Made by a program: the position numbers and the translations under genes
Notes under the pieces: model-generated
Databases searched by the model: none
What the model saw: only the letters and a program-made list of their open reading frames with translations
What the model was told of the DNA's origin: nothing
In this document: positions 1 through 8,671 of the stretch, piece by piece
Layout of the letters: the number at the start of each line of letters is the position of its first letter
Numbering within the stretch: the first letter of the stretch is position 1
Source: Caproicibacterium sp. BJN0003
GTDB taxonomy: Bacteria > Bacillota > Clostridia > Oscillospirales > Acutalibacteraceae
Reading direction: 5' to 3'
Assembly (NCBI RefSeq): GCF_026314295.1
Contig: NZ_CP111108.1
Coordinates: 310,001 to 374,000, forward strand
DNA length: 64,000 nt

Positions 1-1
1 C

Positions 2-1561
2 GGTAAGTATGAAGCTTCCAAAATTGGCCGCCAGGTTATGGAAGAGGGCGGCAACGCAGTTGACGCTGCAGTCGCAGCGGCTTTTACTTTGGGCTTAGTT
101 GAACCCAATTCCTCCGGCCTCGGCGGTGGCGGTTTTATGACCATTCATCTGGCTGATGGAACCAACCACTTTGTCGATTTCCGTGAAGTTGCTCCTCAGG
201 CTGCTACTCCTGCAATGTGGGAAGTAGGCTCAGACGGCAAAGTCAAAGACAACGCCAATATGGTCGGTGGCAAGTCGACTGGTGTTCCTGGTGAAGTTGC
301 TGGTATGCTGTATGCTTTGGACAAATACGGAACTAAGAATCGTAAAGATGTCATTCAGCCTGTTATCGATTTGGCTAATAAGGGCTTTACCGTAACCCCT
401 ACCCTAGCCGATGATATGACGAACTGTTATGAAAACATGCAGAAGTTTCCAGAGTTTGGAAAATTGTTCCTTAGCGAAAATGGTATGCCCTATGAGGTTG
501 GACAGAACTTTGTAAATAAAGATTACGCCAAGGCTTTACAGATTATTTCTGACAAAGGGGCCGACGGATTCTATAAGGGAGAAATCGCCCAAAAGGTTGT
601 TGAGATGAACAACAAGTATGATGGTTTGCTCTCCATGGATGATCTGGCCAACTATAAAGTAAAAGATGTTGATCCTGTTGAGGGAACCTACCGTGGATAC
701 AAAGTCATTTCTTCTCCGGCTCCGTCCTCTGGAGGAACGATTATTATTGAGATCCTTAACATCCTCGAGAATTTTGATTTGCCCAAAATGCAGGCAAACT
801 CCGCTGATGAGCTCCACTTGTTCTCTGAAGCTTTCAAGCTTGCTTATGCAGACCGCGCTAAGTATATGGGCGATCCGAAATATGTCGATGTTCCGCTGAA
901 GGGACTTATGAGCAAAGAGTTTGCAAAGACACGCGCTCAGCTCATCGATACCAAGAAGTCCGCTGATCCAGTCGATGCCGGCGATCCTTTCGCTTATGAA
1001 CATCAGGAAACGACTCATTTTTCCATTGCTGATAAAGCAGGCAACATGGTTTCTGTTACTCAAACAGTAAACGGATATTTTGGTTCCAGTGTATGTGTTG
1101 ATGGCTATGGCTTTATGCTCAATAACGAGATGGGTGATTTCTCCCCCGATGCTAAGAGCCCGAACTGCATCGCCGGCGGCAAATGCCCACTGTCCTCTAT
1201 GAGTCCAACTGTCGTTCTGAAGGAAGACGGTACTCCGCTGATGGTTCTTGGCTCTCCTGGAGGCACCACCATCATCTCCACCGTTGCTCAGACAATTTCT
1301 AAAGTGGTTGACCATGGCATGGGCATGCAGGAAGCTGTTGATGCACCTCGTATCAGCGGCTACAGCAAAAACACAAATAGTTATGAAACCCGCCTCAGCT
1401 CCGATGTAGTAGACGCTCTCACGAAACTTGGTCATACTATGAAAGCGTCGGAAGAGTGGAATCGCGGCATGGGTTCTGTTCAGGCTGTTTTGTACAAGAA
1501 TGACGGAACTCTTGAGGGCGCGGCTGATCCTAGACGTGACGGTAAAGCTTTAGGATTTTAA
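2..1561 (+). CDS. ggt: gamma-glutamyltransferase (GGT/CapD-type), 5' partial
   Basis: The frame is open from the window edge, so the start and any signal peptide lie outside; 519 residues are visible. GGT enzymes are Ntn hydrolases that cleave or transfer gamma-glutamyl groups, usually outside the membrane. The N-terminal block with EPNSSGLGGGGFM and the autoprocessing site are present: the conserved TTH, whose first Thr (codon 1010-1012) would become the nucleophile of the small subunit. The later blocks LNNEMGDF, PLSSMSPT and GSPGG also match the family. Its place beside pgsB and pgsC suggests a CapD-like role, trimming, anchoring or degrading poly-gamma-glutamate. That role is inference; glutathione or gamma-glutamyl peptide use is the alternative. 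Confidence 0.93.
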   Translation, partial: GKYEASKIGRQVMEEGGNAVDAAVAAAFTLGLVEPNSSGLGGGGFMTIHLADGTNHFVDFREVAPQAATPAMWEVGSDGKVKDNANMVGGKSTGVPGEVAGMLYALDKYGTKNRKDVIQPVIDLANKGFTVTPTLADDMTNCYENMQKFPEFGKLFLSENGMPYEVGQNFVNKDYAKALQIISDKGADGFYKGEIAQKVVEMNNKYDGLLSMDDLANYKVKDVDPVEGTYRGYKVISSPAPSSGGTIIIEILNILENFDLPKMQANSADELHLFSEAFKLAYADRAKYMGDPKYVDVPLKGLMSKEFAKTRAQLIDTKKSADPVDAGDPFAYEHQETTHFSIADKAGNMVSVTQTVNGYFGSSVCVDGYGFMLNNEMGDFSPDAKSPNCIAGGKCPLSSMSPTVVLKEDGTPLMVLGSPGGTTIISTVAQTISKVVDHGMGMQEAVDAPRISGYSKNTNSYETRLSSDVVDALTKLGHTMKASEEWNRGMGSVQAVLYKNDGTLEGAADPRRDGKALGF

Positions 1562-1649
1562 GCACTCTGATCTTAAATAGGTTTCCTGTAAAAAGGGAAA
1601 ATTTATGGCATCTTTCGGCATTTAGTAAAATCTCAGGAGGAAAACAATT

Positions 1650-2300
1650 ATGAAACTCAAAAAAGGTTTAGCGTTTGTGGCAGCTCTAATGATGGTCGTC
1701 TCTATGGCGGCTTGTGGTGAGTCTGGTGGTACGTCCTCTGCAGCACAGAGCGCAGCACATTCCACGGCTTCTTCGTCTGCTGCTTCCGGTGCTGCTTCTA
1801 CCAGCGTACAAGGCCTCAAACAACCCATCGCGGAGCAGCCTATCCTGCTTACCTCTGTTGGACAGAGTGCTGATGTAGAAATGGTAAAGACTTTATTTAA
1901 GAAGATTAACATAGATCCTACGACTGACCATTTAGCTACTGCGGATTCAATTGGAAATGCCAAAACTTTGGTTTTAGCAATCGGCGGTTCCTCAAAAGGA
2001 CTTGGTGCTGCTGGTATTGATGCAGATCAGGAATTAGCCCGAGTTGCAAAATTGGTTGACGCTGCGAAAGCTAAGGGATTGACGATTATTGCTATGCATA
2101 CTGGTGGCCAAACCCGCCGCGGCGAATTGTCCGACAAGTTTATTAAACCCGCTTTTGAGAAAGCCGACTATGCAATTGTAGTAGCTGACGGAGATAAAGA
2201 CGGGATGATGAAAGGCCTGGCGGCTTCCGAATCCATTCCGATGGATACTGTTGATAAAATAACGGATGTTCCAGATGTTCTTAAAGCTGCTTTCAAGTAA
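1650..2300 (+). CDS. DUF6305-like lipoprotein
   Basis: The 216-residue product starts at an ATG after AGGAGG. It has a lipoprotein signal (MKLKKG, hydrophobic core, cleavage before Cys22 in SMAAC), then a low-complexity Ser/Ala linker to about residue 55. The folded domain begins PILLTSVGQSADVEM and contains an AIGGSSKG loop and TGGQTRRG. I recognise this as resembling DUF6305, whose function is not known to me. It lies 88 bases after the GGT gene and ahead of a TRAP-like permease gene that has no DctP. It may therefore be a surface binding protein for the permease, but that is inference. Confidence 0.75.
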   Translation: MKLKKGLAFVAALMMVVSMAACGESGGTSSAAQSAAHSTASSSAASGAASTSVQGLKQPIAEQPILLTSVGQSADVEMVKTLFKKINIDPTTDHLATADSIGNAKTLVLAIGGSSKGLGAAGIDADQELARVAKLVDAAKAKGLTIIAMHTGGQTRRGELSDKFIKPAFEKADYAIVVADGDKDGMMKGLAASESIPMDTVDKITDVPDVLKAAFK

Positions 2301-2338
2301 AACTTCTTCTTATATCTTCTCACTATATCCCTAGAATG

Positions 2339-2385
2339 AAAATCTGCCACTGCATCAGATGGATGAACGGCGGCAGATTTTCTTA
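2339..2385 (+). terminator. probable intrinsic terminator or attenuator
   Basis: AAAATCTGCC pairs with GGCAGATTTT across a 23-base loop, followed by a short T-rich tail. It lies between the lipoprotein gene and the permease gene. Read-through is likely to be partial, as the T-run is weak. Confidence 0.5.
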
Positions 2386-2402
2386 TTAAAGGAGGTCTTT
2401 GC

Positions 2403-3671
2403 ATGTGCATTGAATTGATTATTTTCATCGTCATGGTCGTCGTATTTATCGCCGGCTGCTTTTGGCTAAAGCTGCCGGTGAGTATCTCAATGGTGATTTC
2501 TGCCATTGTAGGTGCTTTAGTTGGCGGCCAAGGAATTCCACTTCGCCACTTGGTTGAAGGTACATTTTCTTATGTGGATACAATCCTGGTAATCGCCTGT
2601 GCCATGATCTTTATGAAAGTCCTGCAGGAAAATGGGTCTCTTGACGCACTATCTTGTATGATTGTGGAGCGTTTTCACAAAGTTCCAGCATTGCTTTTGT
2701 GCCTGATTATGTTGGTAATTATGTTCCCTGGTATGATTACAGGTTCTTCCACTGCAGCAGTTCTCTCTGCCGGTTCCATTATGATGCCGGTTCTAATTTT
2801 GATGGGAATTCCAAAGCTGGAAACCGGTTGTATCATTGCCATGGGAGGAATCCTAGGAATGATCGCTCCTCCGGTCAATATTCCGGCAATGTTGATTGGC
2901 GGCGGCGTCGATCTCCCTTATGTGGGCTTTGAAGGTCCGCTGGCACTGCTCACTTTCCCACTGGCTTTCCTATTTGTACTGATGTTTGGGTTCAAATATG
3001 TCAGACATCTGGACTATGAGGCAATTCGGCAGCGGATGAATACCGAATCCCGTGAAAAATATGGATTCCGAAATTATATTCCGATTTTGGTTTGTGTATT
3101 CCTCATGATTCTGAACAAAGCCGTCCCTGCTATCCCGGATTTGGGGATGCCGTTAGTTTTCCTTATAAGCGCTATTGTGGGACTGTTTACCGGTAAAAAG
3201 GTTCCTGTACTTAAGACCGCCAAAGAAGCTATTAATACGGTCCTTCCCGTGCTTGGCATTTTAATGGGCGTAGGAATGTTCATTCAGATCATGACTTTGA
3301 CTGGCGTACGTGGTTTTATCGTAAACGTCTGCCTAAGTATTCCGGATGCATGGCGTTATTTGGCCATGGCAATCTCCATCCCATTGTTTGGCGCGGTATC
3401 TTCTTATGGTGCATCTTCTGTTTTGGGTGTTCCGTTTTTGCTTGCCTTTTTGGCGAAAAATCAGGTTATCACCGCGGCGGCCATTTCTCTTATCGCCTCT
3501 TTGGGAGACATGATGCCTCCTACTGCGCTGGCTGGTATTTTTGCAGCGCAGGTTGTCGGCGTTGAGAAGTATACGGACATCCTCAAAAAATGCATCGTTC
3601 CCGCTATCATTATGATCGTTTGGGCAACCGTTATCATTATATTTTCTCCACAACTGGCGAAGATTATATAA
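2403..3671 (+). CDS. TRAP-type large permease subunit (DctM-like)
   Basis: This is a 422-residue polytopic membrane protein with about 11-12 hydrophobic segments. The start ATG follows AAAGGAGG at good spacing. The family blocks are visible: TGSSTAAVLSAGSIMMP followed by GMIAPPVNIP in the first half, and DMMPPTALAG in the second, which correspond to the GSGSTA and PP motifs of DctM. TRAP permeases normally import carboxylates with a DctP binding protein and a four-helix DctQ subunit. Neither is found here. Instead a lipoprotein gene precedes it and a 49-residue membrane protein gene follows. Substrate unknown; glutamate or gamma-glutamyl products would fit the neighbours. Confidence 0.85.
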   Translation: MCIELIIFIVMVVVFIAGCFWLKLPVSISMVISAIVGALVGGQGIPLRHLVEGTFSYVDTILVIACAMIFMKVLQENGSLDALSCMIVERFHKVPALLLCLIMLVIMFPGMITGSSTAAVLSAGSIMMPVLILMGIPKLETGCIIAMGGILGMIAPPVNIPAMLIGGGVDLPYVGFEGPLALLTFPLAFLFVLMFGFKYVRHLDYEAIRQRMNTESREKYGFRNYIPILVCVFLMILNKAVPAIPDLGMPLVFLISAIVGLFTGKKVPVLKTAKEAINTVLPVLGILMGVGMFIQIMTLTGVRGFIVNVCLSIPDAWRYLAMAISIPLFGAVSSYGASSVLGVPFLLAFLAKNQVITAAAISLIASLGDMMPPTALAGIFAAQVVGVEKYTDILKKCIVPAIIMIVWATVIIIFSPQLAKII

Positions 3672-3689
3672 GGAAGGATCTGAAGCGAT

Positions 3690-3839
3690 ATGATAATTAC
3701 ACTGATCTACCGTGCAATCGTAGCACTTGTTCTGATTTTTACGATTTGGAATCTATTCACGGAAAAGAAAGTTGCGCTCCAGGCAAACGCCGCTCTTGTG
3801 GTGATTCCGTTAATCTTACGTTTTCTAATGATTAAATAA
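3690..3839 (+). CDS. 49-residue membrane microprotein beside the DctM-like permease
   Basis: A short gene lies between the permease stop (3671) and the next start (3859). ATG 3690 follows AAGGAAGGA, and the frame closes with TAA at 3837-3839. Another GGAG ribosome site follows at once for the next gene. The protein begins MIITLIYRAIVALV and has two hydrophobic stretches (about residues 2-20 and 33-47) with a charged turn TEKK between them. It sits where a DctQ gene would normally be, but is only about a third of that size. Tight spacing and its own ribosome site support a real gene. The function is not recognised. Confidence 0.65.
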   Translation: MIITLIYRAIVALVLIFTIWNLFTEKKVALQANAALVVIPLILRFLMIK

Positions 3840-3858
3840 GAAAGGAGAATTTGACTTT

Positions 3859-5010
3859 ATGGGTAAGAAGAATGTTATTTCAGCTACCATCTGCCTTGTG
3901 GCAGCGCTTACAATTGCGGCTGTAACCGGTAAAAACTTCATGGATATTAAAAAACCGGATACGCTGTATCCCAGTGCTAATGTCACGGAGACAAAAATGC
4001 TGAGTGACTACTTTGGAGATTTGAAAGGTACCTATGGAGATACGCCGGTTTATGTGTTCAAAGGTTCTAAGCCCGGTGGTTCTATGCTGCTTTTGGGTGG
4101 TACTCATCCGAACGAGCCTGCCGGCTATTTAGCGGCTGTCACGTTCCTGGAAAATGTTAAAGTGGACCAAGGAACCGTCTATGTTATCCCCAGAGCCTGC
4201 AACAGTGGCTTTACAAACAATGATGCCCAGGAGGCTTCTCCACAGTATTTGCACATTACAAATAAGAATGGGCAGGTACGTCAGTTCCGTTACGGCTCTC
4301 GTGCGGCAAATCCTGTTGACCAGTGGCCTGATCCGGATGTGTATATCCATGCAGGTTCCGGCCAGCAATTGTCCGGTTCCGAAACTCGAAACTTGAACCG
4401 TTCTTATCCTGGTAAACCCGATGGAAATCTGATGGAGAAAACCGCTTACGCCATTGTACAGCTGATCAATAAAGAGGGTGTCAACCTGACATTTGATTTG
4501 CATGAGTCATCTCCTGAATACCCGGTTAATGATGCAACGGTTGCCCATGAAAAGTCCATGGACTTCGCTGCACAAGGTATGTTGGAACTGGAAATGGAAG
4601 GTATCACTATGAGCTTGGAGCCTTCGCCTACCAACTTACATGGCCTGAGTCATCGGGAACTCGGTGACTACACAGATACCTATCCAATTTTGATGGAAGC
4701 TCCGAATGCTTCTCAGGGCCGTCTGCGCGGTGCTACCAACGAAGAAATGGCTTTGACCGGCAAGGATAAATTTTATGTCAGTGCTGCAAAGCAGGGATTC
4801 CTCTATGTTCCTTATGATGAAACAGGCCATCCGATTGAAGAACGCGTCGGTCGTCATCTGCAGGGAATCATCGAATATACAAAAGCTTTTAGCTCTATCC
4901 ATAGCGATAAAGCAGTCAGCTTTGAAAATGTTCCTGGATATGAGCAAATGTTTACGGATTCCGATCCCTCTCAACTGGGTGGTCCCCATTTGGGTTCTTT
5001 CTTAAACTGA
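3859..5010 (+). CDS. AstE/AspA-family zinc hydrolase, signal or membrane anchored
   Basis: The 383-residue product has an N-terminal hydrophobic segment (about residues 6-24) that should export or tether it. The succinylglutamate desuccinylase/aspartoacylase (M14-like) zinc site is intact: GTHPNEPAG with His83 and Glu86, the conserved NLNRSYPG at 178-185, and DLHE with His215. A candidate catalytic Glu lies in LMEAPN. Family members cleave N-acyl amino acids or C-terminal amino acids. Placed between a glutamate-polymer synthase operon, a GGT and a permease, it may trim gamma-glutamyl chains outside the cell. It is the last gene before a strong terminator. The substrate is inference. Confidence 0.82.
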   Translation: MGKKNVISATICLVAALTIAAVTGKNFMDIKKPDTLYPSANVTETKMLSDYFGDLKGTYGDTPVYVFKGSKPGGSMLLLGGTHPNEPAGYLAAVTFLENVKVDQGTVYVIPRACNSGFTNNDAQEASPQYLHITNKNGQVRQFRYGSRAANPVDQWPDPDVYIHAGSGQQLSGSETRNLNRSYPGKPDGNLMEKTAYAIVQLINKEGVNLTFDLHESSPEYPVNDATVAHEKSMDFAAQGMLELEMEGITMSLEPSPTNLHGLSHRELGDYTDTYPILMEAPNASQGRLRGATNEEMALTGKDKFYVSAAKQGFLYVPYDETGHPIEERVGRHLQGIIEYTKAFSSIHSDKAVSFENVPGYEQMFTDSDPSQLGGPHLGSFLN

Positions 5011-5059
5011 GTACAACTTTATTCTTGTAAAGATTTCATCCTTTTTCATCCTTACCGTG

Positions 5060-5106
5060 CCGGTGTGAGTCCAGAATTTTAAAATCCTGGGTTCACACCG
5101 GTTTTT
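5060..5106 (+). terminator. intrinsic terminator after the GGT-permease-hydrolase group
   Basis: CCGGTGTGA and TCACACCGG arms with additional inner pairing (CCAG/CTGG) enclose an A/T loop and are followed by TTTTT. It separates the first gene group from the pgs operon. Confidence 0.88.
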
Positions 5107-5127
5107 ATAAGGAAAATAAATACTTTA

Positions 5128-5156
5128 TTGATACTAATTGGATATTGTACTATAAT
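5128..5156 (+). promoter_or_regulatory. sigma-A type promoter of the pgs operon
   Basis: TTGATA (5128-5133), 17-base spacer, TATAAT (5151-5156). It lies just after the terminator and about 90 bases before the GTG start of the second hydrolase, so the pgs operon has its own transcript. Confidence 0.75.
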
Positions 5157-5244
5157 GTAATATAAATAGTTAATAAATGGCTTTTACTTTGTAAAAGTAT
5201 CCGGAATCCCCATTAAGGAATCATTGGATGGAGGTGAGATCACA

Positions 5245-6024
5245 GTGAATCAAAATGTTCTCCTGCATAGAGGTGGCGTTTTACTGTGTTTTCTGTTATG
5301 CTTGATCTTGACCGGGGTTCCGGGTGGTTCTGCTCCTTTTTCAACAATTTCTAGAAGTCTGTTGGCTCAAGGAACAGACATGGAAACTGAGCTTGTGACC
5401 CTTAAAGGCAGCAGCCCTGGACCCAGTTTGGTGGTGGTTGGAGGGCTTCACGGCGACGAGACATCCGGCTGGGAAGCCGCCGACCAGCTAAAACATACAG
5501 CTTTGATTAAAGCTGGCACGCTGTACATTTTGTCACCCGCCAATGTTTACGGTGCCAAACATAATGTTCGCTATACGGCACAAAATTGGGATTTAAATCG
5601 CCTGTTTCCGGGCAACCCAGAGGGAGACCCCAGTGAGCAACTGGCGGCAGAGCTGTGGGAGCTTATTCAGCGAGAACAACCTGTACTGGTGGTGGATCTC
5701 CATGAAGCTTTGCCTAAGGAAAAAAATTGGGATTATCTGGGCAGCTCTATTATTGTTACAAAAATGGATGGGATCGAAGATTTAGTAGACGCAATTTTGT
5801 CCGATACTGCCGCCGGAACCTTGTGCTCTGAACCCTATAATTTTTACGGCCCTGGGATGCCTGGAAGTATCAATCGAACCGTTACCGAAAAATTGAATAT
5901 TCCAGCTCTAACGATAGAAACGTTCCGAGGGGATTCTCTGGAGCGTCGGGTAGGAGATCACTTGGCCCTGATCCATTTCATTCTGAACTGGTATGGGATG
6001 GAGGAAAAGGAGGTACTGCGATGA
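5245..6024 (+). CDS. second AstE/AspA-family zinc hydrolase, first gene of the pgs operon
   Basis: The start GTG at 5245 is chosen because GGAGGTGAG lies seven bases upstream; the in-frame TTG at 5224 has no ribosome site. The 259-residue product opens with a hydrophobic segment (residues 11-25), so it is probably exported or membrane-tethered. The zinc site is complete: GGLHGDE (His69, Glu72), DLNRLFPG at 116-123, DLHE with His153, and a likely catalytic Glu in IETFRG. It is shorter than, and only distantly similar to, the hydrolase encoded at 3859. The stop overlaps pgsB by ATGA, so the two are translationally coupled. That coupling argues strongly for a role in handling poly-gamma-glutamate, which is not proven. 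Confidence 0.82.
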   Translation: MNQNVLLHRGGVLLCFLLCLILTGVPGGSAPFSTISRSLLAQGTDMETELVTLKGSSPGPSLVVVGGLHGDETSGWEAADQLKHTALIKAGTLYILSPANVYGAKHNVRYTAQNWDLNRLFPGNPEGDPSEQLAAELWELIQREQPVLVVDLHEALPKEKNWDYLGSSIIVTKMDGIEDLVDAILSDTAAGTLCSEPYNFYGPGMPGSINRTVTEKLNIPALTIETFRGDSLERRVGDHLALIHFILNWYGMEEKEVLR

Positions 6025-7172
6025 CAAAGTCCATCGGGGTGGTTTTGGCTTTGGCAGCTGTTTTTTTCGGTTACTTAATCTGGGAAAACCAGCGTGCTAT
6101 AAAGGACCGCTATGCCATAAAGCATGTAGTCTATGTGAACGGAACCCGTGGAAAGTCCAGTACGACTCGTCTGATCGACGGCGGTTTACGGGCTGCAGGG
6201 CTGCGGGTGTTCTGCAAGACGACCGGAACCTTACCCATGACCATTAATACGGACGGGGTGGAGCAGCTGATTCACCGACGAGGGGCAGCTAATATTCGCG
6301 AACAACTGCAGATTTTACATAAGGCGGCTAAGGAGCACGCTGATGTGCTTGTGATCGAATGTATGGCTGTGAATACAGCATATCAGAATATTTCCCAACA
6401 CCGGATGGTGCGCGCAGACATCGGTGTGATTACGAATGTACGGTTGGATCACACGGATGTGATGGGGGAAACGTTGCCGGAGATTGCGGAGGCGTTGTCT
6501 AATACAATTCCTAAGGCAGGTATTTTGTTTACTGCCGAACAGGAACAATTTGACGTGCTGGCAAAAAATGCGCAAGCTCTTGGGACAAGGATTTTTCAAG
6601 TTTTACCGGAAGAATCTTTGGCGACGATTGATTGGCCGGACAATGTGGCTTTAGCGTTGGCGGTCTGTACCCAGTTGGGAGTAAGCCGAGACACGGCCCT
6701 CTTCGGAATGAATACTTTTTATCAAAAGGACCCTTATGCCTTGTCTTTTTATCGGGTTGGGAATGGGACGCTCTTTATTAACGGGCTCTCTATTAATGAT
6801 TCACAGTCTACATTGAAGGTCTTTGCAACTTTGCAGAAAAAGCTGGAGTTCGGAAAAGGAAAATTTATTTTGCTTCTAAACAGTCGGGCAGATAGGGCTT
6901 CCCGTACGATCCAGATGGCAGAGCTGGTGCGTGATTTGGCGCCGGATTCCTTATGGCTTTTAGGATCTGGACGAAAACTTCTAAATCATACTCTGCCTCG
7001 GCGCATCCCTAAAGAGAAGATGCCGGAGATACAGCGTTATACCAGCGCCGCAAAGCTTGACTTTTCTGGTTTGCAGCCGGAGGACATAATTTTTGCGGCA
7101 GGGAATATTGCTATGGAAGGCAAAAAACTAATGGATCGAATTCGTAAGGAGGGAACCCCTGATGTATTATGA
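6021..7172 (+). CDS. pgsB: poly-gamma-glutamate synthase subunit PgsB/CapB
   Basis: PgsB is an ATP-dependent amide ligase of the Mur-ligase type. It joins glutamates through the gamma-carboxyl at the membrane. The 383-residue protein has an N-terminal membrane helix (about 4-20), the P-loop NGTRGKSST at 40-48, ECMAVN at 113-118 and LDHTDVMG at 142-149. It also has NGLSINDSQST and LNSRADRASR further on. These correspond block by block to Bacillus PgsB as I remember it, and the length is close to normal (about 393). It overlaps the hydrolase stop and the pgsC start. The polymer stereochemistry and its fate (capsule or released) cannot be read from sequence. Confidence 0.95.
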   Translation: MTKSIGVVLALAAVFFGYLIWENQRAIKDRYAIKHVVYVNGTRGKSSTTRLIDGGLRAAGLRVFCKTTGTLPMTINTDGVEQLIHRRGAANIREQLQILHKAAKEHADVLVIECMAVNTAYQNISQHRMVRADIGVITNVRLDHTDVMGETLPEIAEALSNTIPKAGILFTAEQEQFDVLAKNAQALGTRIFQVLPEESLATIDWPDNVALALAVCTQLGVSRDTALFGMNTFYQKDPYALSFYRVGNGTLFINGLSINDSQSTLKVFATLQKKLEFGKGKFILLLNSRADRASRTIQMAELVRDLAPDSLWLLGSGRKLLNHTLPRRIPKEKMPEIQRYTSAAKLDFSGLQPEDIIFAAGNIAMEGKKLMDRIRKEGTPDVL

Positions 7173-7596
7173 TATTGTAGTCCTTGGAGTGGTCATCAGT
7201 GTTCTTTTTTCCGAATTGACTCAACTGTCTCCAGCAGGTCTGGTGGTTCCCGGCTACATCGCCCTGAACCTAAAATCACCGGAGCGCATTTTTTACACAC
7301 TGTTGATTGCTCTGCTCACCTGGGGAATTGTAAAACTGATGGGCAACGTAATGATCCTTTATGGGCGTAGAAGCTTTGCTGCCTCTATTCTGGTAGCTTT
7401 TTTGATTGACTGGCTTGTAACATTAAGCGGTCTGTTTTTAGGACACCCTAACATGATCGGCTGTTTGGTAGCGGGGATCATGGCTCGGGAATTCGAGCGT
7501 CAGGGCCTTTTAAAATCCACTTTATCTCTTGGAATTGTGGTGGCTATTTTGGCGCTCATTATGTTCCTAATTGGGCACCCGGCGTTGGGCTTGTAG
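7162..7596 (+). CDS. pgsC: poly-gamma-glutamate synthase membrane subunit PgsC/CapC
   Basis: This 144-residue integral membrane protein has about five hydrophobic segments and is close to the usual PgsC length of about 149. The N-terminal pattern VLFSELTQLSPAGLVVPGY is typical of the family, as is GHPNMIGCLVAGIMA further on. PgsC forms the membrane core that supports PgsB and probably the export path of the polymer. The start overlaps the end of pgsB by 11 bases. It is followed at once by the pgsW-like gene rather than pgsA. Confidence 0.95.
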   Translation: MYYDIVVLGVVISVLFSELTQLSPAGLVVPGYIALNLKSPERIFYTLLIALLTWGIVKLMGNVMILYGRRSFAASILVAFLIDWLVTLSGLFLGHPNMIGCLVAGIMAREFERQGLLKSTLSLGIVVAILALIMFLIGHPALGL

Positions 7597-7606
7597 GGGG
7601 TGCGCC

Positions 7607-8671
7607 ATGAAGCAAAGGCTGACACGGCGGGAAATCCCCCTCGTCTTTCTATTCCTTGTTCTCTGCTTGGCAGTTTGGTGGATCAGTGCCAGCGGACAGT
7701 CGGTGAAAACTTCGGATTATGAAGTGAGGCTGGCGGCCGCTCGGCGTATGCAAGCCTGTATGGATGCGGTGAAAAATTATAAGCAGGAACGAAACATTCC
7801 CTTAAATCCTGAGGATATTTTTGGGACAGGTATGTTGGGAGAAGAATACAATGGAATCACTACCACCTTAGGGGATTTGCAAGCGAAACGCACGACTGCG
7901 AACAGTGACATGGCTGCTTTATGTGTAGCGCTTTTGGAAAAGGCTGGAATTAAGCAAGGCGATACGGTAGGGGTAGGGGTCTCCGGTTCTTTCCCTTCCA
8001 TGAATCTGGCAGTGCTTTGTGCCTGCGAGGAGATGAAGGTTAAGGCTCTGACGATTCCTTCCGTGGGAGCTTCTACATATGGGGCCAACAACCCGGAGTT
8101 GACTTTCCCGGCTATGCTAAAGTTGTTGACTAAAGATGGACTGCTCACGGACAACGTACTAAGAGTGACGCTGGGTGGTGACAGTGACTGCGGTCTTAGC
8201 ATGGATCCAAAGCTAAGAAATCAGGTGGAGCAGAGTCTTCATAATTTGGGGATTACTCTTTGGAAGGAACCTGACTTTCAGAAAAATCTTCAAGAACGCA
8301 TGGCTCTCTATGAAGAACATGGTCCCATTTCCTGCTATATCGGTGTGGGAGGCAACATGACTTCTATCGGTATAAGCGGAAAGAAAATGGTTTATGGTGT
8401 TACGGGGCCAAAAACGGTGTTGGCGCCGGTAACGGAGAAAAGTGGCCTATTGGACCTTTATCATGATAAAGGATTGCCGGTCATCAATCTGCTCGATATT
8501 AAAAAGTTGTGTACCGATTATGGCCTGCCTTTTGATCCTGCTGCATTATCGGAACCTGGAACCAGCGCAATTTATTATGTAACAACCTATTCTGTTCCGG
8601 CGGTGATAATCACTTTGCTGTTAGCTTTGGTGATCTTGATTTTATATTGGAGCGGGAGGAAAAAGCGATGA
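7607..8671 (+). CDS. PgsW-like poly-gamma-glutamate system protein
   Basis: Start ATG 7607 is preceded by GGGGGTG; an upstream in-frame TTG inside pgsC lacks a ribosome site. The 354-residue protein has an N-terminal helix (about 10-27) and a C-terminal helix (about 330-348) ending in RKKR, with a large domain between. That domain contains GVGVSGSFPSMN, SVGASTYGAN and GVGGNMTSIG, glycine-rich loops suggesting a nucleotide- or phosphate-binding fold. I recognise it as the PgsW type known from pgsB-pgsC clusters that lack PgsA. It takes the place of CapA/PgsA here. The biochemical activity is unknown. The stop overlaps the next start by ATGA. Confidence 0.75.
   Translation: MKQRLTRREIPLVFLFLVLCLAVWWISASGQSVKTSDYEVRLAAARRMQACMDAVKNYKQERNIPLNPEDIFGTGMLGEEYNGITTTLGDLQAKRTTANSDMAALCVALLEKAGIKQGDTVGVGVSGSFPSMNLAVLCACEEMKVKALTIPSVGASTYGANNPELTFPAMLKLLTKDGLLTDNVLRVTLGGDSDCGLSMDPKLRNQVEQSLHNLGITLWKEPDFQKNLQERMALYEEHGPISCYIGVGGNMTSIGISGKKMVYGVTGPKTVLAPVTEKSGLLDLYHDKGLPVINLLDIKKLCTDYGLPFDPAALSEPGTSAIYYVTTYSVPAVIITLLLALVILILYWSGRKKR

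Noticed and set aside
536-1435. Long minus-strand open frame of about 300 codons inside the GGT gene
   Set aside because: It lies wholly antisense to a clear enzyme gene and its product has no family features or ribosome site.
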